Source of the DNA: Devosia limi DSM 17137
Lineage (GTDB): Bacteria > Pseudomonadota > Alphaproteobacteria > Rhizobiales > Devosiaceae
Reading direction: 5' to 3'
Length of the DNA stretch: 64,000 nucleotides
NCBI RefSeq assembly: GCF_900128975.1
Contig: NZ_FQVC01000008.1
Coordinates: 1-64,000 of the forward strand
In this document: one piece after another, positions 7,881 through 16,528 of the stretch
How positions within the stretch are numbered: the first letter of the stretch is position 1
Layout of the letters: each line of letters opens with the position of its first letter
The notes under the pieces: model-generated
Seen by the model: the letters and a program-made list of their open reading frames with translations, nothing else
What the model was told of the DNA's origin: nothing
The model's database searches: none
Translations under genes and position numbers: made by a program

Positions 7881-8972
7881 ATGCAACATAGTGTTTCCAT
7901 CCGGGATCTCTCGCTCAACTTCGGTAATGTCAGGGTTCTGGAAAACCTTAATCTGGATATCGCCCAGGGTGAGTTCATCGTTCTGCTGGGGCCATCCGGC
8001 TGCGGCAAGTCCACGCTGCTGAACTGCATTGCCGGCCTGCTCGACGTCACCGACGGGCAGATATTCATCGGTGGCAAGAACGTCACCTGGGAAGAGCCCA
8101 AGGACCGCGGCATCGGTATGGTGTTCCAGTCCTATGCGCTCTATCCGCAGATGACCGTGGAACGGAACCTCAGCTTCGGCCTGCGCGTCGCCGGCATGAA
8201 GAAGGACGAGATCGAAAAGCGCGTCGCCCGCGCCGCCGAAATCCTCCAGATCGGGCCGTTGCTGCAGCGCAAGCCGGTCGAACTGTCCGGCGGGCAACGC
8301 CAGCGCGTTGCCATTGGCCGCGCCCTGGTGCGCGATGTGGACGTGTTCCTGTTCGATGAGCCGCTGTCCAATCTGGATGCCAAGCTCCGCTCGGACCTGC
8401 GCGTCGAGATCAAGCGGCTGCATCAGCGCCTGAAGAACACCATGATCTACGTGACCCACGATCAGATCGAGGCACTGACCCTGGCTGATCGCATCGCCAT
8501 CATGAAGAACGGGGTGATCCAGCAGCTCGCCGATCCGCACACAATCTATAACCGGCCAGTCAATCTCTATGTGGCTGGGTTCATCGGCTCTCCGTCGATG
8601 AATTTCATCCAGGGCGAACTCAAAGGCGGCGCCCAGCCGACTTTCGTCGCCGATGACGGCACAGTCATCACCACCGGCAACTACCAGTTTGACGAAGCGC
8701 CCGCCGCTTCTGTCAAGGCGGTCCTGGGCGTGCGGCCCGAGCACATCGTGATCGGGGAGGCGGCTCATGCCATGCCGTTCTCGACCGATGTCGAAATCGA
8801 GATTGTCGAGCCCATGGGGTCCGACACGCTGGCCTGGACCAAGATCGCCGGCCATCCGGTGACCTTCCGGTGCAGCAGCGACACGGAGATCAGGGTCGGC
8901 CAGAACCTCAAGGCCGGCTTCGACACCGCCCGCGGCTCGATCTTCAATGCCGAGACCACCAACCGGGTCTGA
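7881..8972 (+). CDS. Sugar ABC transporter ATP-binding protein (UgpC/MsmK type)
   Basis: The 363-residue ATPase energises the importer. Walker A GPSGCGKST is at 37-45, the Q-loop is VFQSYALYP at about 81-89, the signature LSGGQ is at 135-139, Walker B VFLFDE is at 155-160 and the switch His is in VTHDQ. After residue 240 a C-terminal regulatory (TOBE/OB-like) domain follows, with the conserved VLGVRPEHI. This extension is characteristic of CUT1 ATPases, some of which serve several importers. It is the last gene of the import operon. Confidence 0.93.
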   Translation: MQHSVSIRDLSLNFGNVRVLENLNLDIAQGEFIVLLGPSGCGKSTLLNCIAGLLDVTDGQIFIGGKNVTWEEPKDRGIGMVFQSYALYPQMTVERNLSFGLRVAGMKKDEIEKRVARAAEILQIGPLLQRKPVELSGGQRQRVAIGRALVRDVDVFLFDEPLSNLDAKLRSDLRVEIKRLHQRLKNTMIYVTHDQIEALTLADRIAIMKNGVIQQLADPHTIYNRPVNLYVAGFIGSPSMNFIQGELKGGAQPTFVADDGTVITTGNYQFDEAPAASVKAVLGVRPEHIVIGEAAHAMPFSTDVEIEIVEPMGSDTLAWTKIAGHPVTFRCSSDTEIRVGQNLKAGFDTARGSIFNAETTNRV

Positions 8973-8990
8973 TCGGCTTTCCTTCCATTT

Positions 8991-9012
8991 GGCGGCGCCT
9001 TTGGGCGCCGTC
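8991..9012 (+). terminator. Hairpin after the importer operon
   Basis: GGCGGCGCC and GGGCGCCGTC pair around a TTT loop soon after the ATPase stop. There is no T-run, so an intrinsic terminator is uncertain. Confidence 0.4.
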
Positions 9013-9155
9013 CATCAGTCGTCGCCGACGAGACTTGGCCAATATTACTATTGCGGTAATTGACCTGCCTTGTCGGCGCGACGGCACCCACAATCCCGGC
9101 TAGCCATGCATGCAGCGTGTCAGGCCAAACTCATAATCACTCTCAAGAGGCATCA

Positions 9156-9905
9156 ATGACCGAATTGTCATTCCAGCTCTACAGCGCCCGTAACTTTCCG
9201 CCACTGGCCGATTTCCTGCCCAAGCTTGCCGCTCTTGGCTACAAGCAGGTCGAAGGCTATGGCGGACTCTATGGGGACGCGGGCGGCCTGGCAGCCCAGC
9301 TCAAGAGCAATGGCCTCGCGATGCCGACCGGCCACTTCGGCCTCGATCAACTCAAGGACACCGCGACCGCGCTCAAGACTGCCGAAACCATCGGCATGAA
9401 GAAGATCTACTGCCCCTATATCGGCGTGGAAGATCGCAGCACCGACGACTCCAAGTGGGTCGAGTTGGCCGAAACGCTGGCATCGCTCGGCGAGACCTAC
9501 ACCAAGGCCGGCTATGGCTTCGGCTGGCATAACCACGATTTCGAGTTCTTGCCCACGAGCAGCGGCCGCCTGCCGATGGATATCATCCTGGAGACCGCGC
9601 CCGATATCGAATGGGAAGCCGACGTCGCCTGGATCGTGCGCGGCAAGGCCGACCCGATCGCCTGGTTCGATCGCTATGGCAGCCGCATCACCGCCGTTCA
9701 CGTCAAGGACATCGCGCCAGCCGGCGAAAATGCCAATGAAGATGGCTGGGCCGATGTGGGCCATGGCCGCCTCGACTGGGACAATCTGATCACCAAGGTG
9801 ACCAGCAAGACCAAGGCTGAGTATTTCGTCGCCGAACACGATAATCCGTCCGATGCCGAGCGCTTCGCCAGCCGCTCGATCGCTACCGCCAAGAAGTGGA
9901 AGTAA
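9156..9905 (+). CDS. Sugar phosphate isomerase/epimerase-like TIM-barrel enzyme (pair 1)
   Basis: The 249-residue AP-endonuclease-2-like TIM barrel has candidate active-site motifs FGWHNHDFEF (about 122-131), EADVAW (Asp156), VHVKD (His182) and VAEHDNP (Glu227, His228). The WHNHDFEF plus AEHD pattern is common in members that sit beside Gfo/Idh oxidoreductases in glycoside-catabolic clusters. Such members may act on 3-keto-sugars rather than sugar phosphates. The ATG at 9156 follows AAGAGG at 9145-9150. The stop is five bases before the next gene, so the two are almost certainly cotranscribed. The substrate is unknown. Confidence 0.85.
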   Translation: MTELSFQLYSARNFPPLADFLPKLAALGYKQVEGYGGLYGDAGGLAAQLKSNGLAMPTGHFGLDQLKDTATALKTAETIGMKKIYCPYIGVEDRSTDDSKWVELAETLASLGETYTKAGYGFGWHNHDFEFLPTSSGRLPMDIILETAPDIEWEADVAWIVRGKADPIAWFDRYGSRITAVHVKDIAPAGENANEDGWADVGHGRLDWDNLITKVTSKTKAEYFVAEHDNPSDAERFASRSIATAKKWK

Positions 9906-9910
9906 CTCCA

Positions 9911-11053
9911 ATGGCCAAGACTTATGGCGTCGGCATCATGGGTGCCGGCAATATCTCCAGCGCCTATCTCAGGCTCGCGCCGCTGTTCAAGGGCCTCGAA
10001 GTGCGGGCCGTGGCCGATATTATTCCTGCCGCCGCCCAGAAGCGCGCCCAGGAATTCAACGTCGCCGCGCAGACGCCGGACGAGCTGCTGAAGAACAGCG
10101 AAATCGACGTGATTGTGAACCTCACCATCCCGGCGACCCACTATTCCGTCTCGATGGACATCGTCTCCGCCGGCAAGCACGCCTATTCGGAAAAGCCCTT
10201 TGTGCTGACGCTGGAAGAGGGCAAGGCGCTCAAGAAGGCTGCGGACGACCGCGGCCTCAAGGTCGGCAGCGCCCCTGACACTTTCCTGGGCGGTGCGCAC
10301 CAGCAGGCGCGCGATATCATCGATAGCGGCAAGATTGGCAAGATCATGAGCGGCACCACGCACGTGATGAGCCGCGGCATGGAGCATTGGCATCCCAATC
10401 CGGATTTCTTCTTCCAGGTTGGCGCCGGTCCCATCCTCGATATCGGGCCGTATTACGTCACCGATCTGATTCATCTGATCGGGCCGGTCAGGCGCGTCTC
10501 CGCCTTCACCAATATGGCGCGCGAAGAGCGGGAAGTGACCGCCGAGGGTCCATACAAGGGTACCAAGATCAAGGTCGGCACGCCGACCACGATCCATGGT
10601 GTGCTGGAGTTCCACAGCGGTGCCATCATCACCATTGGCGCCAGCTGGGACGTGGCCAGCCATGGTCACCACAATATCGAACTCTACGGGACCGATGGAT
10701 CGCTATACGTCCCTGATCCCAACTTCTTCGGCGGCGAGCTGATCACCACCGATATCGCGGGCACCAAGTCCACGGTGACCCCGTGGAGCCATCCGTTCGG
10801 TATTGCCAATCAGGATCTGGAATCGCCCAATCCGCGTGCCAATTACCGCACGGCCGGCCTCGCCGACATGATGGCCGCGCTGGAAGGCGGCTACACAGCC
10901 CGTTGTGGCCTCGATGTGGCGCTCCATGCCGTCGACGTGATGACCTCGCTGTTGAAGGCCGGCGAGAGCGGGCAGGTGCTGACCCTGTCCACCACTTGCG
11001 AACGCCCTATGGCGCTGACGCCAGCCGACGCCCAGGCGCTGCTCAAGGCCTGA
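9911..11053 (+). CDS. Gfo/Idh/MocA-family oxidoreductase (pair 1)
   Basis: The 380-residue NAD(P)-dependent dehydrogenase has an N-terminal Rossmann fold (GIMGAGNIS, residues 8-16) and the family motif EKP at 94-96, whose Lys contacts cofactor and substrate. A C-terminal alpha/beta domain carries ILDIGPYYVTDLIHL. The family oxidises or reduces hydroxyls of sugars, inositols and glycosides. The ATG at 9911 is chosen; an in-frame GTG at 9896 would overlap the preceding gene. Coupling to an isomerase-type barrel gene suggests sequential steps on one sugar. Confidence 0.9.
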   Translation: MAKTYGVGIMGAGNISSAYLRLAPLFKGLEVRAVADIIPAAAQKRAQEFNVAAQTPDELLKNSEIDVIVNLTIPATHYSVSMDIVSAGKHAYSEKPFVLTLEEGKALKKAADDRGLKVGSAPDTFLGGAHQQARDIIDSGKIGKIMSGTTHVMSRGMEHWHPNPDFFFQVGAGPILDIGPYYVTDLIHLIGPVRRVSAFTNMAREEREVTAEGPYKGTKIKVGTPTTIHGVLEFHSGAIITIGASWDVASHGHHNIELYGTDGSLYVPDPNFFGGELITTDIAGTKSTVTPWSHPFGIANQDLESPNPRANYRTAGLADMMAALEGGYTARCGLDVALHAVDVMTSLLKAGESGQVLTLSTTCERPMALTPADAQALLKA

Positions 11054-11096
11054 GGTTCGTGCGTCATTGACAGGCGGGCAGCCGGTCAATGAATAT

Positions 11097-11110
11097 GGTA
11101 ATCGATTACA
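11097..11110. promoter_or_regulatory. LacI-type operator O3
   Basis: GGTAATCGATTACA has the same AATCGATT core as O1 and O2 and is one base from a perfect palindrome. It lies between the two isomerase/oxidoreductase pairs, about 115 bases before the gene at 11226, so the divergent LacI regulator probably also acts here. Confidence 0.7.
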
Positions 11111-11114
11111 TCGG

Positions 11115-11145
11115 CAGGCGGCGGCCTTTTCGCCGCCTGTTGTTT
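11115..11145 (+). terminator. Intrinsic terminator after pair 1
   Basis: CAGGCGGCG and CGCCGCCTG pair around GCCTTTT, followed by TTGTTT. It lies only four bases after operator O3 and should end transcripts from the upstream oxidoreductase gene. Confidence 0.7.
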
Positions 11146-11225
11146 GGGTCCCAGGGGGCCAGTTAGAATAACAAGTCCGGCTCCGTGTTACGGCCGCCAG
11201 GGCTGGCTAAGTGAGGAGCAACGAT

Positions 11226-12281
11226 ATGCGCACCATCAAGGGGCCCGGTATTTTCCTGGCCCAGTTTGCGGGCGATGCCGCCCCGTTCAATTCCCTCGAC
11301 GCCATCTGCGGCTGGGCCGCCAACTACGGCTACAAGGGCGTGCAGATTCCAACCTGGGTGGGCAGCCTCATCGATCTCGAAAAGGCGGCGACGTCCAAGA
11401 CCTATGCGGACGAGTTGGCCGGCACCGCCGCCAAACATGGCCTGGAAATCACCGAGCTTTCCACCCACTTGCAGGGGCAGCTGGTTGCCGCGCATCCGGT
11501 CTATGACACCATGCTGGACGGCTTTGCCCCGGCCAAGGTGCATGGCAATCCCAAGGCGCGCCAGGAATGGGCGGTGCAGCAGCTGCATTGGGCCGCCAAG
11601 GCCTCCAAAAACCTCGGCCTCACCGAACACGCAACCTTCTCGGGTGCGCTGGCCTGGCCGTTCCTCTATCCCTTTCCCCAGCGCCCGGCCGGTCTCGTCG
11701 AAGAGGCCTTCGATGAATTGGCCCGCCGCTGGACCCCGATCCTCAATGCATTTGACGAGGCAGGCGTCGACGTCTGCTACGAGATTCACCCCGGTGAGGA
11801 CCTGCATGACGGCATCACCTATGAGATGTTCCTCGAGCGCGTGAACAACCATCCACGCGCCAATCTGCTCTATGATCCCAGCCACTTCGTGCTGCAGCAG
11901 CTCGATTATCTCGACTACATCGATATCTATCACGAGCGGATCAAGATGTTCCACGTCAAGGACGCGGAGTTCAATCCAACGGGCCGGCAGGGCGTCTATG
12001 GCGGCTTCCAGAGTTGGATCAATCGGGCAGGGCGCTTCCGTTCGCTCGGCGACGGTCAGGTCGATTTCGCCTCGGTGTTTTCCAAGATGGCGCAGTATGA
12101 TTTCGCCGGCTGGGCCGTGCTTGAATGGGAATGCGCCATCAAGCATCCCGAAGATGGCGCGCGCGAGGGTGCCGAGTTCATCAAGAATCACATCATCCGC
12201 GTCACCGAACACGCCTTTGACGACTTTGCGGCGTCGGGCACCGATCTGGCAGCCAACCGCAAGATTCTGGGGCTGAGCTAA
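11226..12281 (+). CDS. Sugar phosphate isomerase/epimerase-like TIM-barrel enzyme (pair 2)
   Basis: The 351-residue barrel is longer than the first. A complete set of candidate metal ligands is visible: Glu186 (CYEIHPGED), Asp217 (LYDPSH), His243 (MFHVKD) and Glu300 (AVLEWE). The N-terminal GPGIFLAQFAGDAAPFNS marks a subgroup usually annotated as sugar phosphate isomerase/epimerase and found next to Gfo/Idh enzymes. GAGGAG precedes the ATG at 11226. It heads the second catabolic pair and lies behind operator O3. The product is probably cytoplasmic. The precise sugar is not identifiable. Confidence 0.87.
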   Translation: MRTIKGPGIFLAQFAGDAAPFNSLDAICGWAANYGYKGVQIPTWVGSLIDLEKAATSKTYADELAGTAAKHGLEITELSTHLQGQLVAAHPVYDTMLDGFAPAKVHGNPKARQEWAVQQLHWAAKASKNLGLTEHATFSGALAWPFLYPFPQRPAGLVEEAFDELARRWTPILNAFDEAGVDVCYEIHPGEDLHDGITYEMFLERVNNHPRANLLYDPSHFVLQQLDYLDYIDIYHERIKMFHVKDAEFNPTGRQGVYGGFQSWINRAGRFRSLGDGQVDFASVFSKMAQYDFAGWAVLEWECAIKHPEDGAREGAEFIKNHIIRVTEHAFDDFAASGTDLAANRKILGLS

Positions 12282-12297
12282 ACCATCCGCCCCGCCG

Positions 12298-12325
12298 GGT
12301 CATTCCCGCGTTCGTGGGAATGACC
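12298..12325. repeat. Palindromic repeat, short copy of the CCCGC family
   Basis: GGTCATTCCC and GGGAATGACC flank a short loop in the gap between the two genes of pair 2. The GTCATTCCCGC core is shared with the repeats at 13.6, 28.6, 29.2 and 54.1 kb. Confidence 0.7.
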
Positions 12326-12362
12326 GGTGACTTAAAGACAATGACGCAAGAGGGAGGCATCA

Positions 12363-13520
12363 ATGGCTGAAAATGGCGCGAAGCGCATTCGCCTGGGCAT
12401 GGTTGGCGGCGGCACGGGGGCCTTTATCGGCTACGTCCATCGCGTCGCATCCCGGCTCGATGGGGACTATGAGCTGGTCGCTGGCGCGCTGTCGTCGCGC
12501 CCCGAAGTCGCCAGGGAGTCAGGTCGCAATCTTGGGCTGGCCGATGACCGGATCTATACCAGCTATGAAGAGATGGCCCGTGCGGAAGCCGCGCGCCCCG
12601 ATGGCATCCAGGCCGTGTCGATCGTCACGCCCAATCACATGCATTTTGGGCCGGCCAAGGCCTTCCTCGAAGCCGGCATTCACGTCATTTGCGACAAGCC
12701 CATTACCTCGACCATCGAAGACGCGCGCAAGCTCGCCGAAATCAAGTCGAAGAACGGCGCCCGCTTCCTGCTGACCCACAATTACACGGGCTATCCGCTG
12801 ATCCGGCAGGCTCGCGAACTCGTCGAATCGGGTGCGCTTGGCAATATCAGGGTGATCCAGGCCGAATACCCGCAGGATTGGCTGACCGAGGCCGTCGAGC
12901 AGTCCGGCAATGCCCCCGGCGCTGAATGGCGGACCGATCCGGCCCGCTCCGGCGCTGGCGGCGCCATCGGCGATATCGGCACCCACGCCTACAATCTGTT
13001 GCGCTTCGTTACCGGGCTCAAGACCGAGGCGGTTTCTGCCGATCTCACCAGTTTCGTACCTGGCCGCAAGCTGGACGACAACGTCCACATCATGCTGCGC
13101 TTTGAGGGCGGTGCGCGCGGCATGCTCTGGGCCAGCCAGGTTGCTGTCGGCAATGAAAACGGGCTGCAGCTGCGCGTCTATGGCGACAAGGGCGGTATCG
13201 AATGGCGTCAGGACAATCCCAACTACATGTGGTTCACCGAGTTCGGTAAGCCCAAGCAGTTGCTGACCCGCGGCGGCTCCATCACCGGGGCGCCGGCCTC
13301 GACCATGAATGTGCGCATCCCATCCGGCCACCCGGAAGGCTATCTCGAGGCCTTCGCCACCCTCTACACCCAGTTCGCCGCCATCATCCGTGGCGATGGC
13401 GCTGCCTATGAGGGTCTGCTGCCGACCCTGCAGGACGGCGTCGAAGGCATGGAATTCATCAACGCTTCGGTGAAATCGAGCCAGGACGACGGCAAGTGGA
13501 CCAGGCTCAGCGACGTTTGA
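12363..13520 (+). CDS. Gfo/Idh/MocA-family oxidoreductase (pair 2)
   Basis: The 385-residue Rossmann-fold dehydrogenase has nucleotide-binding motif GMVGGGTGAFIG (12-23) and CDKPIT, which replaces the more common EKP. The C-terminal substrate domain contains AIGDIGTHAYNLLRF. A GGAGG ribosome site precedes the ATG at 12363. Subgroup members carrying CDKP occur in sugar and inositol catabolic operons. It follows its isomerase partner across an 81-base gap holding one small repeat. With pair 1 it gives the region two dehydrogenase-barrel couples, so successive steps on a glycoside and its released sugar are possible. The substrate is unknown. Confidence 0.9.
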   Translation: MAENGAKRIRLGMVGGGTGAFIGYVHRVASRLDGDYELVAGALSSRPEVARESGRNLGLADDRIYTSYEEMARAEAARPDGIQAVSIVTPNHMHFGPAKAFLEAGIHVICDKPITSTIEDARKLAEIKSKNGARFLLTHNYTGYPLIRQARELVESGALGNIRVIQAEYPQDWLTEAVEQSGNAPGAEWRTDPARSGAGGAIGDIGTHAYNLLRFVTGLKTEAVSADLTSFVPGRKLDDNVHIMLRFEGGARGMLWASQVAVGNENGLQLRVYGDKGGIEWRQDNPNYMWFTEFGKPKQLLTRGGSITGAPASTMNVRIPSGHPEGYLEAFATLYTQFAAIIRGDGAAYEGLLPTLQDGVEGMEFINASVKSSQDDGKWTRLSDV

Positions 13521-13605
13521 GCTCGATAACCGGCGTCTCGGCTGGGGCCGGGACGCACAACGCCTAAACTGCTCACATCACCTAACCATGGTGTCACTTC
13601 AGCCC

Positions 13606-13680
13606 GGAGTTAGTCCCGCGACGGCGGGAATCTCCTTGGGTCTGGGATGAAGAGATTCCCGCCTGCGCGGGAATGACTCC
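13606..13680. repeat. Inverted pair of CCCGC-family repeats
   Basis: The left copy reads GGAGTTAGTCCCGCG and continues with a GGCGGGAATCTCC arm. The right copy is its inverse with GATTCCCGCCTGCGCGGG and AATGACTCC. Each copy is itself a small hairpin. Confidence 0.8.
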
Positions 13681-13790
13681 TTTTTTGGCTGCCAAGCCCG
13701 GCTCACCACACTGATACATCTGGGTAAGGCAGGCCCGCTGCAGCAGGACGATTATCTGCGCGGGGGCCAGGGCGTCAGTCCGGAAAAGCA

Positions 13791-13818
13791 AAGGCGCCGC
13801 AATGGCTTGCGGCGCCTT
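13791..13818 (-). terminator. Intrinsic terminator of the NDUFS4-like gene
   Basis: A perfect 12-base stem (AAGGCGCCGCAA / TTGCGGCGCCTT) with a 4-base loop lies 30 bases after the minus-strand stop at 13849. On the minus strand it is followed by TTTGCTTTTCC-like T-rich sequence. Confidence 0.8.
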
Positions 13819-13848
13819 GGTGATTCTTTCTATCCGCCTTGGGTGACG

Positions 13849-14154
13849 CTAATGCGTCCAGGGCGTCTTGCGGTCGGAGCGGAAATTGTCTGGATAGTAG
13901 ACGCGCTTGGGTGTTGCGTCGTGCGCCGGCTGCACCGAATAGGGAATGCCGTTCTTCTGGGCGTAGCCCTCGGCAGCTTCCAAGGTGTCAAAGGAGAGGC
14001 GGATCTGCTGGCGAGTGTCGCGGGAGCTCGTATACCCCATCAAAGGGTCGATTTCGCGCGGAACAGCAAGCTCGTGCACCAGAACCCACTGGTTCGACTT
14101 ACCTTTACCCGACTGCATGGCATTACGGGCCGGGCGATAGATACGGGCGGTCAT
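13849..14154 (-). CDS. NDUFS4-like ETC complex I accessory subunit
   Basis: The 101-residue protein belongs to the conserved 'ETC complex I subunit' family, the bacterial counterpart of mitochondrial NDUFS4. It begins MTARIYRPARNAMQSG and contains KSNQWVLVHE, the LMGYTSSRDTRQQIRLSF core and a conserved YPDNFRSDRKTPWTH tail. In alphaproteobacteria it associates with respiratory NADH:quinone oxidoreductase on the cytoplasmic side and is encoded away from the nuo operon, as here. It lies next to tRNA-Pro and ends before a clear terminator. Confidence 0.9.
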   Translation of the reverse strand: MTARIYRPARNAMQSGKGKSNQWVLVHELAVPREIDPLMGYTSSRDTRQQIRLSFDTLEAAEGYAQKNGIPYSVQPAHDATPKRVYYPDNFRSDRKTPWTH

Positions 14155-14224
14155 GCGACGTCCTCAACACAGCGCAGAGGCCGTACGGCTGGCCTGCGCC
14201 ATGACGTAAGGCCAGAAGGTGCGA

Positions 14225-14301
14225 TGGTCGGAGTACAAAGATTCGAACTTTGGACCCCTGGTTCCCAAAACCAGTGCTCTACCAGGCTGAGCTACACTCC
14301 G
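14225..14301 (-). tRNA. tRNA-Pro (anticodon UGG)
   Basis: The minus-strand 77-base cloverleaf starts CGGAGTG and ends with CACTCCG-complementary pairing and an encoded CCA. The anticodon arm is CTGGT-TTTGGGA-ACCAG with anticodon TGG. The D arm and the T arm with GTTCGAATC are present. Confidence 0.95.
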
Positions 14302-14405
14302 TAATCGCAAGCCTCCACTAGCGCGTTGCCCGGCAAAGGGCAAGCGCTTCTGACAAGTGTTCAGTGCTATTGACGATTTAAGGCTTTCGCCCGAGAAAGT
14401 CGCCC

Positions 14406-15143
14406 ATGTTCGATTTGACCAAACCATGGCCGTTGGGCCTGTCTCGCCGCACCTGGCCGGCCTTTTGTGCCGGCATCGTGCTTGTTCTGCTGGTTCTCGC
14501 CAGCATTGATGCCTGGGCCTCGCAGGGGGCCATCAACTGGCCCGACGCCTGGCGGGCGCCATTCTTTTTCATCACCGATTATGGCCTGTCCGACTGGATA
14601 CTGATTCCCAGCATGCTGGTTTTCTTGCTGGCAAGGCTGGCGATGATTCTGCTGCGTCGCTTGCCGCGTCTAGCAGCCTTTGAGGTCTCGCTGGTTTCCG
14701 GCTTCATCTTCCTCGGCGTGGCGATGCCGGGCCTGTTCGTTGCCATCGTCAAGCGCCTGATCGGGCGAGGCCGTCCAGACGAGTTCGAGGCCTCGGGCCA
14801 GTTTGCCTTTCACCACATCGTCAATGCATGGAATTTCCAGAGCTTTCCATCCGGTCACACCACCACGGCGATCGCCTTTGCCTTTGCGATGGGCTTTCTG
14901 ATGCCGCGTCTATTCCCTTGGCTCCTGGCCTTGGGTGTCGCGGCCGGGATCTCGCGGGTGCCGGTGGGCATGCATTATCCGACCGATGTGTTCGGCGGAC
15001 TGATCGTCGGCATGCTGGGCGCGTATCTGGTGCGCAACTGGTTTGCCGCCCGCAGCTTGCTTTTTATCAAGCAAGCGGACGGCAGGATCGTCAGGCGGCC
15101 ATTGGTGGCCTTGCCGCGCCTGTTTCAGCGGGCGCGGGCGTAA
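14406..15143 (+). CDS. PAP2-family membrane phosphatase
   Basis: The 245-residue integral membrane protein has the three type-2 phosphatidic acid phosphatase motifs: KRLIGRGRP (KX6RP), PSGHTTT, and SRVPVGMHYPTDV (SRX5HX3D) with the catalytic His. About six membrane segments are present, the first at VLVLLVLASI. Family members dephosphorylate phosphatidate, undecaprenyl pyrophosphate or lipid A at the periplasmic face. Which substrate applies here cannot be told. It runs tail to tail with metC, and the two coding regions overlap by about 19 bases. Confidence 0.88.
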   Translation: MFDLTKPWPLGLSRRTWPAFCAGIVLVLLVLASIDAWASQGAINWPDAWRAPFFFITDYGLSDWILIPSMLVFLLARLAMILLRRLPRLAAFEVSLVSGFIFLGVAMPGLFVAIVKRLIGRGRPDEFEASGQFAFHHIVNAWNFQSFPSGHTTTAIAFAFAMGFLMPRLFPWLLALGVAAGISRVPVGMHYPTDVFGGLIVGMLGAYLVRNWFAARSLLFIKQADGRIVRRPLVALPRLFQRARA

Positions 15144-16306
15144 CGCTCGATAGCCGCCGCCAGGTCGGCCTTGAGGTCATCAACACCCTCGAGGCCGATA
15201 TGCAGCCGGAACATGTTGCCTTCCTCGGTCCACTTCACCGCAGTGCGGATGCGGCCGGGCGTAATCGGGGTGCAGAGGCTTTCATAGCCACCCCAGGAAT
15301 AGCCCATGGTGAACAGGCTCAGGTGGTCGATGAACGCGGCCACCGAGGCCCGTGGCGCCGGTTTCAGCGTGAAGCTGAACAGGCTGCCCGAACCGGAGAA
15401 GTCGCGCTTGAACAGGGCGTGGTCGGGATGGCTGGGCAGGGCAGGGTGATACACCTTGCTGACTTCCGGTTGCGTTTCGAGCCAGCTGGCAATCTCCAGC
15501 GTGCGGCGTTCATGTTCTTTCATGCGGATCGCCAGCGTGCGCAGGCCGCGTGCGACCAGATAGGCCTCGTCGCCCGAGGTGAAAAAGCCCAGCGCGCCGC
15601 GCGTTGCCTCGACGGCCGCCCAGCTCTCCTTGGTGGTGGAAATGGTGCCGGCAAAGGCATCGGAATGGCCGACGAACATCTTGGTCCCGGCATGGATCAC
15701 GATATCGGCGCCCAGGCTCAGCGGCCGCAGGAACAGCGGACTGGCCCAGCTATTGTCGACGAGCAGCTTGATCCCTGCCTTGCGGGTGACTTCGGCCAGC
15801 GCCGGAATGTCCTGAATTTCGAAAGTCAGCGACCCCGGGCTCTCGGCCAGCACCGCCTTGGTGCGCGGAGTGATCAGTTCAGCCAGGCCTGCGCCAATGC
15901 GCGGATCGTAATAGCGCGTGGTGACGCCCATGCGCGCCAGGAAACCATCGGCAAACTTGCGGCCCGGCTCATAGGCGCTGTCGGTTACCAGAATTTCGTC
16001 GCCGGCCTCGACGCAGCTCAGGATGGCGATGGTGATCGCCGCCAGCCCTGACGGTACCAGCCGGGTGCGATATGCCCCCTCAAGGGCGGTCACGATGGTC
16101 TCGACGCCCTCGGTGGTCGGGTTGCCGGCGCGGCCATAAAGGAAGCGCTGCTGCTGCGACTCGATATCGTCCAGGGTTTTGAACAGCACGGTCGAGCCGC
16201 GATAAACCGGCGTATTGACGAACCCGAACTGGTCGTCCGGCTCGCGCCCGAGATGGGTCAGTAGGGTTTCTACCGATAGCGCCTGCTTGTTTGCTTCACT
16301 GGTCAT
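15125..16306 (-). CDS. metC: Cystathionine beta-lyase
   Basis: The 393-residue PLP enzyme of the Cys/Met-metabolism family has QFGFVNTPVYRGSTVLF, the tetramer-type YGRAGNPTT motif, DNSWASPLF and the PLP-lysine segment IHAGTKMFVGHSD. It should cleave cystathionine to homocysteine, pyruvate and ammonia in methionine synthesis. WGGYESL near the C terminus is characteristic of MetC rather than gamma-synthases. ATG at 16306 is taken as the start; an in-frame GTG at 16321 would add five residues. It stands alone on this strand, so regulation is not visible. Confidence 0.88.
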   Translation of the reverse strand: MTSEANKQALSVETLLTHLGREPDDQFGFVNTPVYRGSTVLFKTLDDIESQQQRFLYGRAGNPTTEGVETIVTALEGAYRTRLVPSGLAAITIAILSCVEAGDEILVTDSAYEPGRKFADGFLARMGVTTRYYDPRIGAGLAELITPRTKAVLAESPGSLTFEIQDIPALAEVTRKAGIKLLVDNSWASPLFLRPLSLGADIVIHAGTKMFVGHSDAFAGTISTTKESWAAVEATRGALGFFTSGDEAYLVARGLRTLAIRMKEHERRTLEIASWLETQPEVSKVYHPALPSHPDHALFKRDFSGSGSLFSFTLKPAPRASVAAFIDHLSLFTMGYSWGGYESLCTPITPGRIRTAVKWTEEGNMFRLHIGLEGVDDLKADLAAAIERYARAR

Positions 16307-16528
16307 CGCACTGGCCTGCACAAAATCAACTCACTCCTGTTTGACGCTCAAAAAAGAGACAGTATTCCTGCCTCAACGGTGGATCGGCCCTTGACGCCCG
16401 TTCCATTAGCCGCTTCCATGATTAGCAGCATCGCAATTGTCTAATAAGGCACGGTGTGGCCGGCTCCAAGTCGCTGCGAGGCGACGGGGGCACGGGAATA
16501 GAAGGTCAGGAAACAAAAAGGCAAATAA

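Larger units (their letters stand above)
13521..13848. other. Gene-free gap of 328 bases
   Basis: No convincing coding region is seen. It holds an inverted repeat of the CCCGC family (about 13606-13680) and, near its right end, the terminator of the NDUFS4-like gene. Confidence 0.7.

Noticed and set aside
9040..9075. A fourth LacI-type operator before the gene at 9156
   Set aside because: The AT-rich stretch with TTACTATTGCGGTAATT has imperfect symmetry and lacks the AATCGATT core.
13594..13791. A 65-codon minus-strand frame in the gap after the second oxidoreductase
   Set aside because: It crosses the palindromic repeat, whose usual translated form (VIPAQAGI) appears in it, so it is not a real gene.
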